Below, in pieces: positions 1-8,313 of a DNA stretch of 64,000 nucleotides. Made by a program: the position numbers and the translations under genes. The DNA is taken from contig NZ_CP080998.1 in assembly GCF_019645835.1 (NCBI RefSeq), positions 5,456,001 to 5,520,000 on the forward strand, in the 5' to 3' direction. How positions within the stretch are numbered: position 1 is the first letter of the stretch; every line of letters begins with the position of its first letter. The notes beneath the pieces are model-generated. The model was not told the origin of the DNA and searched no databases. It saw nothing but the letters and a program-made list of their open reading frames with translations. This stretch comes from Mycolicibacterium holsaticum DSM 44478 = JCM 12374. GTDB lineage: Bacteria; Actinomycetota; Actinomycetes; Mycobacteriales; Mycobacteriaceae.

Positions 1-1129
1 TCAGCGGCCCGTGCGGCTCGTAGCTGTAGTCGTCGGCGAGCGCCAGGTCGGGCAGCCGGTCCAGCAGCACCTCCAGCGCAACGGTGGCTTCCAGCCGCGC
101 CAGCGACGATCCGATGCAGAAGTGCTCGCCGAACCCGAACGTCTGATGGGTGCGGTTGCGGGCGGCGGGGCGGTCCATGTCCCAGTCGTAGGGCCGGTCG
201 AGCCCGTCGAGATCGCGGTTGGCGTGTGCCACCGCGTTGCACACCAACGCGCCTGCCGGGATGGTCACCCCGGCCACCTCGACGTCGGTGGCGGCCTTGC
301 GCGGCACCCAGTACAGCGGCGGGTCGAAACGCAGCGTCTCCTCGACGACGTTGGCGATCAGCGTGCGGTCGGCTCGCACCCGCCGCCAGCGTGCCGGCAC
401 CGAAAGCAGCTGATGCAGCATCGATCCGATCAGGTTGGCGGTGGTGTCGGTGCCGGCGAGGATCAGCATGCGTACGAGGGCGACCAGTTCGTCCGTGCTG
501 AGCCGGTCTTCGCCGTCGTGCACGTCGATGAGGTGGCTGAGCAGGTCCTCACCCGGGGCTCGCCTGCGCTCGTCGATGATGCTCAGCACGTACCTACGCA
601 GTTGAGGGTCGGAGTCGGCATAGCCGCTGGAACCCGGTGCCGCCGCGGTGATCGCGTCGTCGGCCCACTCCACGAACTGGGAACGATCCCCTTCTGGTAT
701 CCCGACCAGTTCGGCGATCACCATGGCGGGCAACAGGAACGCGAACTCGGTGCACATGTCGGCGGTCGCCCGGGTGATGAACCGGTCGACCAACTCGTGC
801 CCGATGGCGTAGGTCGGGGCCTCCAACTTTTTCACGGCCTTTGGCGTGAACGCCTTGACCACGAGTTTGCGCATGCGGGTGTGCTCGTCACCGTCAAGGT
901 GCACCAGGCTCGGCTGGGTGCCGGGTTCGCGCGGACGCAGTTCGTTGCGGAACGCCTGCGAATCCTTGAACACCGCGGCGACGTTGGCGTTGCCGGTGAC
1001 GACGACCGCACCGCCGGGCGCGGGAATGACCGGGCAGCGCGCGGCGGCCTCGCGCAGCGGGGTGTACGGATCGGGCACCGGGGTGAACGGATCGAATTGC
1101 ACTGGGGATCCTGGGTTCTGCTCAGACAT
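1..1129 (-). CDS. Cytochrome P450, C-terminus cut by window edge
   Basis: This is a soluble bacterial P450 that would hydroxylate a pathway substrate with electrons from the ferredoxin encoded just before it. The frame starts at the ATG at 1129 and stays open to base 1, so the last residues lie outside the window. The I-helix oxygen-activation motif AGTDTT is present. The haem-binding loop reads FGFGEHFCIG (about bases 111-140), with the Cys as thiolate ligand. It overlaps the ferredoxin gene by 8 bp and is the last visible gene of the operon that begins at 8122. The family is certain, but the substrate is not. A terpenoid or fatty-acyl substrate would fit the context. Confidence 0.93.
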   Translation of the reverse strand, partial: MSEQNPGSPVQFDPFTPVPDPYTPLREAAARCPVIPAPGGAVVVTGNANVAAVFKDSQAFRNELRPREPGTQPSLVHLDGDEHTRMRKLVVKAFTPKAVKKLEAPTYAIGHELVDRFITRATADMCTEFAFLLPAMVIAELVGIPEGDRSQFVEWADDAITAAAPGSSGYADSDPQLRRYVLSIIDERRRAPGEDLLSHLIDVHDGEDRLSTDELVALVRMLILAGTDTTANLIGSMLHQLLSVPARWRRVRADRTLIANVVEETLRFDPPLYWVPRKAATDVEVAGVTIPAGALVCNAVAHANRDLDGLDRPYDWDMDRPAARNRTHQTFGFGEHFCIGSSLARLEATVALEVLLDRLPDLALADDYSYEPHGPL

Positions 1130-1325
1130 CCTGTTCCTCACTGACGGTGATGGCCGATTCCGGGCAGGCCTGCGCGCCTATGCGGGCTTGGGTCAGGTCG
1201 TCGCCGTCGACATCGGGTTTGATGACAACGCAATAGCCGTCCGCGTCGGGCTCATAGATCTCGGGGGCGTGCGCGTAGCACTGCCCGTGGCCCATGCAGC
1301 GCTCCGGGTCGACGGTGACCTTCAC
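1122..1325 (-). CDS. Small [3Fe-4S]-type ferredoxin, P450 partner
   Basis: This 67-residue ferredoxin should pass electrons to the adjacent P450. The cluster motif is CMGHGQC followed by a distal C-P near residue 54. With three cluster cysteines and His at the position of the usual second Cys, this is the [3Fe-4S] pattern of mycobacterial P450 redox partners. The GTG start at 1325 overlaps the TGA of the upstream BKACE gene, and the stop overlaps the P450 start, so translation is probably coupled. No ferredoxin reductase is encoded in the window, so one must come from elsewhere in the genome. Confidence 0.9.
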   Translation of the reverse strand: MKVTVDPERCMGHGQCYAHAPEIYEPDADGYCVVIKPDVDGDDLTQARIGAQACPESAITVSEEQDV

Positions 1326-2236
1326 GAGCTGACCCCGGTCGCCGCGGGGGCGCCGACCCGCTTTCGAAGATCGGCTTGCGTGGCGGGTTCCAGACCCTTG
1401 CGGGTGATCAGATCGACGGCACGGTCCACCATTTCGGCGTTGGTAGCGGCGGGAAACGCCCACGGACAGTCGCCGACGCCGACGCGGATGCCCAGGCCGC
1501 GGTCCAGTGCGCGTTCCCACAGCTGTTCGCAGCGCTGCGCCGAGCTCATGGCGTAGGGCACCACGACGGTCTCGTGGTCGATGCCTGCGGGAATGCGCGA
1601 CAGCAGAAAGTCGATGACGTCGGGGTCCGGATCGTTGTTGGACACCCACCGGTCGGAGAAGAACAGCTTGATGTTCAGCGGCTGGCGCAGAACGCCGATG
1701 CGCGCGGCCAGCGTCACCCAGCGCATATCGGCGGCGTTGAACACCGCGATGTTGGGCACCAGCCCGAGGTCGGCGAACCGGTCCAGTTCGGGCGGATACG
1801 GCGGGTTGGCGTTGTTGGGATCGTCGGGCCCGAAACTGATGACGCCGAACCGGTTCTCCTCCTCCAGCCACAGCACCCGCTTGATGTGCTGGACCGGGTC
1901 GAACGGGGTGAGCAGCAGCCTGGTGCCTTGCGGTGGTTGCTTCGCCAGCGCCCAGATGTGTTCGAGGCTGCCGTGGTAGCTGGGATAGGCCAGCGGGTCG
2001 ACCGCACCCGCCGCGGTCGACAGCACGGTGCGCGAGACCTCGTCGTCCACCCAGGCCTGGGTGCCGTCGTCGTAGCGGGCGTGGAAATGCACCACGGTCG
2101 CGCCGTGCTGAATGCACTCGACGACGTCACGGGCGGTTTCCTGCGCGCCGTAGGGCACGTTGGGGTTGTCGTCCTTGCTGACCACCTCGTTGACGCCGAC
2201 TTCGAGGTACACCTTGCCGTCATCGCGAAAGCTCAT
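1322..2236 (-). CDS. BKACE-type beta-keto acid cleavage enzyme (DUF849)
   Basis: This 304-residue TIM-barrel protein belongs to the beta-keto acid cleavage enzyme family, whose prototype is 3-keto-5-aminohexanoate cleavage enzyme (Kce). Known members condense a beta-keto acid with acetyl-CoA and exchange the acyl part, using a metal held by an HxH motif. Here the N-terminal part reads VVHFHARYDDG, which matches that metal site, and the VNE motif near residue 15 is also typical. The start ATG at 2236 overlaps the end of the phosphatase gene by 17 bp. In this operon it could cleave a beta-keto acid made by the neighbouring oxidation enzymes. The substrate is unknown. Confidence 0.82.
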   Translation of the reverse strand: MSFRDDGKVYLEVGVNEVVSKDDNPNVPYGAQETARDVVECIQHGATVVHFHARYDDGTQAWVDDEVSRTVLSTAAGAVDPLAYPSYHGSLEHIWALAKQPPQGTRLLLTPFDPVQHIKRVLWLEEENRFGVISFGPDDPNNANPPYPPELDRFADLGLVPNIAVFNAADMRWVTLAARIGVLRQPLNIKLFFSDRWVSNNDPDPDVIDFLLSRIPAGIDHETVVVPYAMSSAQRCEQLWERALDRGLGIRVGVGDCPWAFPAATNAEMVDRAVDLITRKGLEPATQADLRKRVGAPAATGVSS

Positions 2237-2858
2237 TGCGTTCCCTTCGCCGTGCGCTGAACCGCTCGATGTGGTGGATTTCGTTCAGTGAACGGAGGTT
2301 CCAGTCACCGGTCGCCGAAATCGTCACGCGGGTGATCGATCCGTACTCGGGTTCGGTGGTGGGCAGACGCACCCCGGAGAGCGCCTTTTCGATACAGGCC
2401 GCGATCACGCCGCCGTGACAGAACACCGCGGCGCTGCCGGTGCGGGTCGCGTCGGCAACCCGGTCGACCGCCGCGGTGACCCGCTGCCGGAATTCCGTGA
2501 AGGCCTCCGCCATGCCGGGATCGGCCGCAGCCGCCCGCCAGCGGTCCAGTCGAGGATCCTGCTCGACGATCATGTCCTCGATCGGGATGTAGTAATCCTC
2601 ACCCATGGTGAACTCGGCGAGGTCGTCGTCGATATCCACGGTGAGCCCGAGGTTTTCGGCGGTGGGCGCGGCCGTCTGAAGGGCGCGGCGCAGCCCGCTG
2701 CTGGCGACGGTGCGGACCGGCAGCAGCGTCAACGCGTCGGCAACGGCCGCCGCCTGGTCGAGCCCGTCCGCGGTGAGACCGGGGTCGGGCTTGGCCACCC
2801 CCTCGACCCGGTTGGGTAATCCGTGACGTATCAACGCCACCTCCACATGGGCGCTCAT
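2220..2858 (-). CDS. Histidine phosphatase (phosphoglycerate mutase-like)
   Basis: This 212-residue protein is of the histidine phosphatase superfamily, which removes or moves phosphate through a phospho-His intermediate. The catalytic LIRHGLP motif lies near residue 10, the basic pocket SSGLRRALQTA follows, and the second His is in FCHGGV near residue 155. The ATG at 2858 overlaps the stop of the thiolase-like gene. A phosphatase in the same operon as a dikinase-like His-domain protein (5492-8122) is suggestive: it might remove a phosphate that the dikinase system adds. That link is inference only. Confidence 0.85.
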   Translation of the reverse strand: MSAHVEVALIRHGLPNRVEGVAKPDPGLTADGLDQAAAVADALTLLPVRTVASSGLRRALQTAAPTAENLGLTVDIDDDLAEFTMGEDYYIPIEDMIVEQDPRLDRWRAAAADPGMAEAFTEFRQRVTAAVDRVADATRTGSAAVFCHGGVIAACIEKALSGVRLPTTEPEYGSITRVTISATGDWNLRSLNEIHHIERFSARRRERNELSR

Positions 2859-4039
2859 CGGCGCACCAACAGGACCGCGCCGGCCGTCGGTCCGCCACCG
2901 ACCCCGACGGCCACCGTGTTGGGGCGTCCCGCCTGACGGTCCCCGCCCCGGCCGGCCAGCTGAACACACGCCTCGTACAACAACCCGCTGCCGTGCAGTC
3001 GACCGGCCGACAGTTGCCCACCGCCGCTGTTGAGCGGCAGGGGGCCGTCGAGCGCGATCTGCGCACCGGCGTCCAGGAACGGACCCGACTCGCCCTTGCC
3101 GCAGAATCCCAACGCCTCCAACCAGACCAGCGGCAGAAACGAGAACCCGTCGTACAGCTGGACCTGGTCGACGTCGCCGGGGGTCAGGTCGCTGCGTTCC
3201 CACAGATGCGCGGCCGCGTCCCAGGCCGCCATCTCGGTCATGTCGTCCCACTGGTCCCACAGCGGGCGGTGGCGCATCGCCCAGCCGAACGCTTCGATGC
3301 CGATCGCCGGATGCGGCCCGTCACCGGCGGTGTCCACGTGCGAGACCACGAACGCCACCGACCCGTCACAGGGCACGTCGCAGTCGTACAACCCGAACGG
3401 TGTGGTGATCATCCTGGCCGCGAAGTAGTCGTCGAAGGTGAGCGGGTCGCGATACACCGCGTCGGGATTGCGGCCGGCATTGCGCCGGTTGTTGACCGCG
3501 ATCGTGCCCAGGTGCTCACGGGTGGTGCCGAACTCGTGCATGTGCCGCTGCGCGAACAGCGCGATCCAGTTCGCCGGTGAATGCGCGTCGAACGGCGCGA
3601 GCCAGCGACGAAAGCCCGACACCGCGGTGTCGGCGCCGGCCGACAGCGTCGCGGCGCGGCCGGCCGCGCCCTGAGCCGAGGACTCGCCGACGGTGCGGTA
3701 CACCAGGACATGGCGTGCCAACCCGGTCGCCACGGCCAGACACGCCGAGAAGAAGCCGCCGAGCTGACCTCCTTCGGGGCCACCGTATTTCCAGTTGGTG
3801 CGAAGTCCCAGCGCGGCGTGCACATCGTCGGCGCCGGGCCCGGCGAGGCCGGGCGTGTCGAATCCGCCGCCGGGAAATGTTGCCAGGCCGTCGATCTCAC
3901 TGCGGTCCACGCCCGCGTCGGCCAAGGCGGCCAGGCACGCGTCGACAGTCAGTGCCATTTCGCTGGCGGGTAACCGCCGGCCCACCTGCGAGGATCCGAA
4001 GCCCCGGATCACCGCCTGCCGTTCGGGACGGCCGGTCAT
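2855..4039 (-). CDS. Thiolase-fold lipid-transfer protein lacking the Cys, probable retro-aldolase
   Basis: This 394-residue protein has the SCP-x/lipid-transfer thiolase fold. Where true thiolases carry the nucleophile Cys (NACATG in the paralogue at 10474-11673), this one reads YGGPEGGQLGG, with no Cys. The C-terminal part keeps NSGGGQLSAGRLHG, typical of Ltp2-like proteins. Mycobacterial Ltp2 is a retro-aldolase that works with the DUF35 protein ChsH2 in steroid side-chain removal. A DUF35 gene lies immediately upstream here, overlapping by 4 bp. I infer aldol-type C-C cleavage of a branched beta-hydroxyacyl-CoA, acting as a complex with the 4036-4473 product. Confidence 0.85.
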   Translation of the reverse strand: MTGRPERQAVIRGFGSSQVGRRLPASEMALTVDACLAALADAGVDRSEIDGLATFPGGGFDTPGLAGPGADDVHAALGLRTNWKYGGPEGGQLGGFFSACLAVATGLARHVLVYRTVGESSAQGAAGRAATLSAGADTAVSGFRRWLAPFDAHSPANWIALFAQRHMHEFGTTREHLGTIAVNNRRNAGRNPDAVYRDPLTFDDYFAARMITTPFGLYDCDVPCDGSVAFVVSHVDTAGDGPHPAIGIEAFGWAMRHRPLWDQWDDMTEMAAWDAAAHLWERSDLTPGDVDQVQLYDGFSFLPLVWLEALGFCGKGESGPFLDAGAQIALDGPLPLNSGGGQLSAGRLHGSGLLYEACVQLAGRGGDRQAGRPNTVAVGVGGGPTAGAVLLVRR

Positions 4040-4473
4040 GGTTGGCCCTTCGCCGCGGTGAACAGCGGCGCGAACAGGCCGTCGCCCAGCGGTTCGAAGA
4101 CGACCCGCACCCGCATCCCGATCGCGGCGTCGGCGGTGTCCACCATCCGACTCAAAAACCGTAGCCCGTGTTGTTCGTCGAGTTCGACGACGATCACGGC
4201 GTAGGGCTCGCTCAGATGCGGCAACCACGGTTGGTGGTTGACCGTGGCGGAGTACACCGTGCCGTTGCCGCTGACAGGAGCAAAGCTCAGGTCGCGCGAA
4301 AGACATTGGTGACAAACGGGGTTCGGTGGATGCTGCCAGCGCGTGCAGGCGTTACAGCGCTGCAGGCGCAGTTGACCGTCGGCTCCGGATTGCCAGAACT
4401 CCGTCTCGTCGGGGGTGGGGGCGGGCCGCAGCCGTGTCCCGGCGGCCGCCGGCGGATTGTTGGCTTCGGTCAC
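4036..4473 (-). CDS. DUF35 OB-fold/zinc-ribbon partner protein
   Basis: This 145-residue protein has an N-terminal zinc ribbon (C-x2-C, then C-x2-C within RCNACTRWQHPPNPVCHQC) followed by an OB-fold acyl-CoA-binding domain. DUF35 proteins partner SCP-like thiolases, retro-aldolases or MaoC hydratases. The GTG start at 4473 overlaps the TGA of the preceding gene, and its own stop overlaps the start of the thiolase-fold gene. It very probably forms a complex with that product. A second DUF35/thiolase pair is at 10474-12089. Confidence 0.88.
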   Translation of the reverse strand: MTEANNPPAAAGTRLRPAPTPDETEFWQSGADGQLRLQRCNACTRWQHPPNPVCHQCLSRDLSFAPVSGNGTVYSATVNHQPWLPHLSEPYAVIVVELDEQHGLRFLSRMVDTADAAIGMRVRVVFEPLGDGLFAPLFTAAKGQP

Positions 4474-5477
4474 TGCCCGGCGATCCGTCCCGTCGACTCC
4501 CAGGTCTTGATCGCGTGCGGGAAGAACTCGTTGTACGAGTGGTACACCACGGGGGTGCGGGTCTCGCCCGCCCGCCGCAGATAGCCCTCCGAGGAGCGAT
4601 AGAAGTCGAGGCCGGAGGCCTGATCGGGCAGCGCGCCGTCGTCGACGGCCGACCACTCCCAGTCCACACCGTCGACTTCGTAGTACATCCGCTCTGGGAA
4701 GGTGTCGGGCTTGTACTTGATGTCGCGGGCGCCCACATTCGATGTGCAGTGCAGCACCTCACCGTCGCCCGTTGCGATCATGGCGAAGTTGAATCCCTCT
4801 GCGCCATAACAGATGTGACCCATCTCGACGGACCCGTCGGCGTACTCGGTGCCGAACGGCGTCCAGGCGAGCTCGATGCCCTTGAAGAAGTCGCTGTTGC
4901 GCCAGGTGACCCCCGGCGGCAGGTAGCACTGGTCCAGCCACAGGAAGCCCTCGGCGGGCTTGCCGAACGCCGAACCGGACACCCGATGCTGAAGCGAGGT
5001 GTAGAGCAGCGGCGTCTCACCGCTGGGGACATACACCTGCATGCCAGGGCCGATGCGCCGACCGTCGAATCGGAGTTCATCGCCTTCGTGGTAGCGCACC
5101 CCGGTGCCGGTACGGGTGAATTCGAACGGCTGGCCGGTGGCGTACCCCGACTCGGCCGGCTTGCTGGCCACCCGGTAGGTGTCCTCGGTAACGGTCGTGA
5201 CGACCGGGCCCCGGAAGAACTCCCGGCCCTCGGGCATGTCGACCTTACGCAGGGCGCCGCCGCGAGACTCGTTGCAGGTGAAGTGCAGTGACCCCTCGAG
5301 ACCAAGGGTGGACCGGTAGGCGAAGTGCAACTTACCGTCTTCGTCACGGAAGTTGAGGTAGAACCAGGTGCTCGACAGCGACAATCCGAAGTACGTGCGG
5401 GTCGGAGCGCCGTCGGCCGCCGTCGGCTCGTAGGTACCGACCAATGTCTGATGCTGGTAGTCGCCCTTGACTGCCAT
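4470..5477 (-). CDS. Uncharacterized lipocalin-like protein, paralogue A
   Basis: I cannot name this protein of about 335 residues. It has no signal peptide and is rich in beta-prone, aromatic stretches. Shared signatures with the protein at 42330-43334 include GKP, a YLP-GV-W-NS element, and EY-DGSVE-GH (EYADGSVEMGH here). Both genes directly follow or precede an SDR/His-domain fusion. The two-barrel look recalls CrtC/AttH lipocalin-like proteins, some of which act on carotenoids, but this resemblance is weak. I chose ATG 5477, which has an AGAGG box about 10 bp upstream. ATG 5495, overlapping the previous stop, is an alternative. Confidence 0.75.
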   Translation of the reverse strand: MAVKGDYQHQTLVGTYEPTAADGAPTRTYFGLSLSSTWFYLNFRDEDGKLHFAYRSTLGLEGSLHFTCNESRGGALRKVDMPEGREFFRGPVVTTVTEDTYRVASKPAESGYATGQPFEFTRTGTGVRYHEGDELRFDGRRIGPGMQVYVPSGETPLLYTSLQHRVSGSAFGKPAEGFLWLDQCYLPPGVTWRNSDFFKGIELAWTPFGTEYADGSVEMGHICYGAEGFNFAMIATGDGEVLHCTSNVGARDIKYKPDTFPERMYYEVDGVDWEWSAVDDGALPDQASGLDFYRSSEGYLRRAGETRTPVVYHSYNEFFPHAIKTWESTGRIAGQ

Positions 5478-5491
5478 GGTGTTCTGACCTC

Positions 5492-8122
5492 TCATTCCGT
5501 GCGGGGTTCCGCGCCGATGATGCGTACGGTGCCTGCGGTGCCGTCGACTTCGACGAGCTCACCGTTCTTGAGCTGCTGGGTGGCCGTCTTGGTGTTCACC
5601 ACCGCCGGGATGCCGAACTCCCTGGCGACGATCGCCGCGTGCGACATCGGACCGCCGACGTTCGTCACGATCGCCGCCGCGCAGCCGAAGAACGGGGTCC
5701 AACCGGTGTCGGTGACGTTGGCGACCAGCACCTCACCGGGTTCGAAGTCGTCGTCGGGATGACCCAGGATCCGTACGAGCCCACGGGCGGTGCCCGGCGA
5801 TACCGCCTGCCCGGTCAGCACCTCGTCCCGGCTTACCGCGGTGACGTCATCCGGGGTCCACGGTTGGGTGAAGTGGACCGGGAAATCCAGCGCCGCCAAC
5901 CGGGTCCGCTCGGCGCGCCTGCGTGTGACGAGCTCTCGGGTATCGGCTGGCGGACAGTAGATCTCGTCGACCGACAGGTAGTGCACATCGTCAGCGGAGG
6001 CCAGCGTTTTACGCTCGGCCAACCGCCTGCCCCACTCCCGCAGCGCCAGGCGCAGTTCGTAGGTGATCCGCATGCACAGGTCGCGGCCACGCTCACGTCG
6101 CTCGATCGCGCTCACCGCGACCTTGGTCAGGGCACGGGCCAGGGGCGACCTCGCCGACGCGGCCGGGGCGGGCGGTTCGGCGCGTCCGCTGCCCAGCACC
6201 GAGCGCAGCAGAAGCTCGGGAGCATCGGCGTAAACGGGGTTACTGAGTTCGGTTTCCCCGGGGCCGCGGTGCCCGCATTCGGCGACCATCCGGTCGAACT
6301 TCGCGGCGAACGTGGGCGCGTCGCTGCGCAGTTTGTCCAGCACCACCTCGCGCGGGCTGTCCTGGATCAACCGGCGGAGCCCGTCGTCGCCCGCGAGGAC
6401 GTCGGCGAGTTCGCGCACTCCGCGCAACAGCGCCGCGCTGCGCAGGTTCTGCGTTCCCGCCCGCACGTTCATCGCGGCTCGATCCCCGTAGCGCTGTGAG
6501 ATCAGGTTCATCGGCAGGCTCACCATGAAGGTGTTCATGTTGTTGATGTCCCATGCGCGCACCACCAGGTCGCAGACCAACTCGATCCGGCTCAGCAGCT
6601 GTTCGTCGCTGATGCCACACAGGTCGGGCCGGCTGTCGGTCAACCGTCGGGATCGCCGTTCCATTGCGGCCAGTTCGTGTCCGAGCCCGGCGATCTGGGG
6701 CCCGCCCTTGAGCGCCGCTTTGGCACCGGCGACCAGATCGGCCCGTGAGAAGGGCGGGGGTCGGTAGCCCTCCGGCAGCGGCGTCCCGTTCATCTGGTGT
6801 TCGAAACCTTCGGGTGTCTGACCGGGGATGGCGTTGGCCAGCTTTTTCATCGCCGTCATGTTGTTGTAGAGCCGGTGTCCGATGGTGCCCACCTGCTTGC
6901 TGCGCACCGTCGCGAAGAGTTCTGGCTCCAGCGGGAACAGGTGATCGAGCATGCCGGCACCGCTGAACATGATGCGGTTGGCCAGCCCGAGCGAGAACGG
7001 CGTCATGGGACCCGGGAAGGCTTCAGACAGGTTCGCTGCGCTCCACTCCGGAAGATCGGGATCGCAAGTCACGCTGTCGAATTCACCGGTGTACTCCGGC
7101 GGCACGATCCGCGTCGCGCGGCCGTCCGGACCGCAGGTTTCGCGCGGAAAGACGGCCGGTGCGGCGAGGCGGACTGGCTTTCGGATGGACCGCGTCCCCA
7201 CGGTCCACATGCTCGACGACCAGTCGGTCATGTCGGCCACCGCGTCGGCCGAGCTGTACGCGCAGCGGAACCCGAACTCCTCACGCAGCCTTCGGGTGTC
7301 ACCGAGTGGATAGTTGAGGAAAAGTTCGATCAGGTCGGGCACCGATTCGAATCGATCGGCGTTGCCGATCAGACCGGCCATCATGCGGGCGAACCGCTCG
7401 CCGGAGTTCAGCACCGGCCGACCGATGACGTGGGCCATCTCGGTGAACGTCAGCGCGTCATCGGCGTTGAGGTTGACGGTGCCGGTGGGTCCACCCAGCG
7501 CAGCCTTGGCGCAAAACCGTCCGACGTCGTCGACGTGCACCAACTGCATCCGGGCGTCGCTCCCCGGGGTTACCACGACCGGCTGGCGGAAGATGTTGGC
7601 CGGCGCGCTCCACGCGGATCGCCCGACGATGACGGTGGGACGGACGTTGACCGCTTCCACGCCGGATTCGGCGATCATCTTCTCGGCGCGGACCTTGTTG
7701 CGTTCGTAGTGGAACGACGGCGCGGGCCGGGGCGTCTCGTCTTCGGTGTAGGGCTGGGGGTGATCGGCGTGCCCGCCGTAGACAGTGATCGAGGAGGCGA
7801 ACACCATTCGGCGGCAGTCGTGCTCGGCCATGGCGCGCAGCAGGTTGGTGGTACCCCCGATGTCGATGCCCTCGGCGACCTCGGCGCTCTGCATGGCCGA
7901 CATCGTCCACGCGAAGTGGGCGATCCCGTCGCAGCCCGCCACCGCCCGCGACACCCCGTCGGCATCCTGGATGTCGGCGGCGACGTACGTGACATCCGCA
8001 ATCGGCACCGCCGGGAGGCGCCGCGCCAGCACGACGACGTCGGCCCCCATCCGCTTGAGCCATTTCACGGTGGCCGCGCCCGCCGCCCCGGTGCCGCCGG
8101 TGACTAGAACCCGTCCTGCCAT
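5492..8122 (-). CDS. SDR epimerase fused to rifampicin-phosphotransferase-like and swivelling His domains, copy A
   Basis: This 876-residue protein has three parts. Residues 1-310 are an extended SDR (NAD-dependent epimerase/dehydratase) with the glycine motif TGGTGAAG near residue 10 and the Y139-x3-K143 pair. Residues about 340-760 resemble the substrate-binding middle domain of rifampicin phosphotransferase, including the element GHRGPGETELSNP. Residues about 765-876 are the PEP-utilizer mobile domain with GGPMSHAAIVAREFGIP, so His828 is the likely phospho-carrier. The ATP-grasp domain that normally comes first is missing and an SDR occupies its place. A separate ATP-grasp protein lies at 23217-24875. 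A second copy is at 39694-42312. It heads an eight-gene operon with a perfect operator 33 bp upstream. Confidence 0.85.
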   Translation of the reverse strand: MAGRVLVTGGTGAAGAATVKWLKRMGADVVVLARRLPAVPIADVTYVAADIQDADGVSRAVAGCDGIAHFAWTMSAMQSAEVAEGIDIGGTTNLLRAMAEHDCRRMVFASSITVYGGHADHPQPYTEDETPRPAPSFHYERNKVRAEKMIAESGVEAVNVRPTVIVGRSAWSAPANIFRQPVVVTPGSDARMQLVHVDDVGRFCAKAALGGPTGTVNLNADDALTFTEMAHVIGRPVLNSGERFARMMAGLIGNADRFESVPDLIELFLNYPLGDTRRLREEFGFRCAYSSADAVADMTDWSSSMWTVGTRSIRKPVRLAAPAVFPRETCGPDGRATRIVPPEYTGEFDSVTCDPDLPEWSAANLSEAFPGPMTPFSLGLANRIMFSGAGMLDHLFPLEPELFATVRSKQVGTIGHRLYNNMTAMKKLANAIPGQTPEGFEHQMNGTPLPEGYRPPPFSRADLVAGAKAALKGGPQIAGLGHELAAMERRSRRLTDSRPDLCGISDEQLLSRIELVCDLVVRAWDINNMNTFMVSLPMNLISQRYGDRAAMNVRAGTQNLRSAALLRGVRELADVLAGDDGLRRLIQDSPREVVLDKLRSDAPTFAAKFDRMVAECGHRGPGETELSNPVYADAPELLLRSVLGSGRAEPPAPAASARSPLARALTKVAVSAIERRERGRDLCMRITYELRLALREWGRRLAERKTLASADDVHYLSVDEIYCPPADTRELVTRRRAERTRLAALDFPVHFTQPWTPDDVTAVSRDEVLTGQAVSPGTARGLVRILGHPDDDFEPGEVLVANVTDTGWTPFFGCAAAIVTNVGGPMSHAAIVAREFGIPAVVNTKTATQQLKNGELVEVDGTAGTVRIIGAEPRTE

Positions 8123-8154
8123 CTCACCTTCACGATCGTCGAGGGAAGCTTAAC

Positions 8155-8169
8155 TATAACCTGGTTATA
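8155..8169. promoter_or_regulatory. Regulon palindrome, perfect copy (site 1)
   Basis: TATAACCTGGTTATA matches the island palindrome 15/15 and extends to a perfect 17-bp palindrome, C...G. It lies 33 bp upstream of the 8122 start and downstream of the HAD gene, so it should control the operon running from 8122 to base 1. Confidence 0.85.
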
Positions 8170-8256
8170 GGATTCTGGCGTACGGTCGGAACACAAACGT
8201 GGACAAAGTGATCGCCAACGCAGATCACCGCCTCCCACGGCTTCTAAAAACCGACG

Positions 8257-8285
8257 GGGAACGTCTGGATTAGCCTAACGTTCCC
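8257..8285 (-). terminator. Hairpin downstream of the HAD gene
   Basis: GGGAACGT (8257-8264) and ACGTTCCC (8278-8285) form an 8-bp GC-rich stem with a 13-base loop. It starts 28 bp past the HAD stop and before the next operator. There is no U-tract, which is common for mycobacterial terminators. It probably separates the 10374-8314 operon from the 8122 operon. Confidence 0.5.
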
Positions 8286-8313
8286 TTCGGTCCCGTCCGG
8301 CCGGTTCGATCGG

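Noticed and set aside
1..3. TCA at the window start looks like a minus-strand stop for the P450
   Set aside because: It is out of frame with the P450 start at 1129. The real frame runs on past base 1.
11..1144. Plus-strand open frame of 377 codons opposite the P450
   Set aside because: No recognisable motif. The minus strand carries the P450 haem and I-helix motifs.
6797..8107. Plus-strand open frame of 436 codons opposite the fusion gene
   Set aside because: The reading is typical of the antisense of GC-rich coding DNA (Arg, His, Gly, Asp rich, no motif), and the minus strand has a clear multidomain protein.
8155..8169. Island palindrome as a KstR or KstR2 steroid operator
   Set aside because: As recalled, KstR sites have an even centre (AAC-N2-GTT) and KstR2 sites a different core. 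Here the centre is one base, with arms TATAACC/GGTTATA, and no steroid ring-degradation genes are present.
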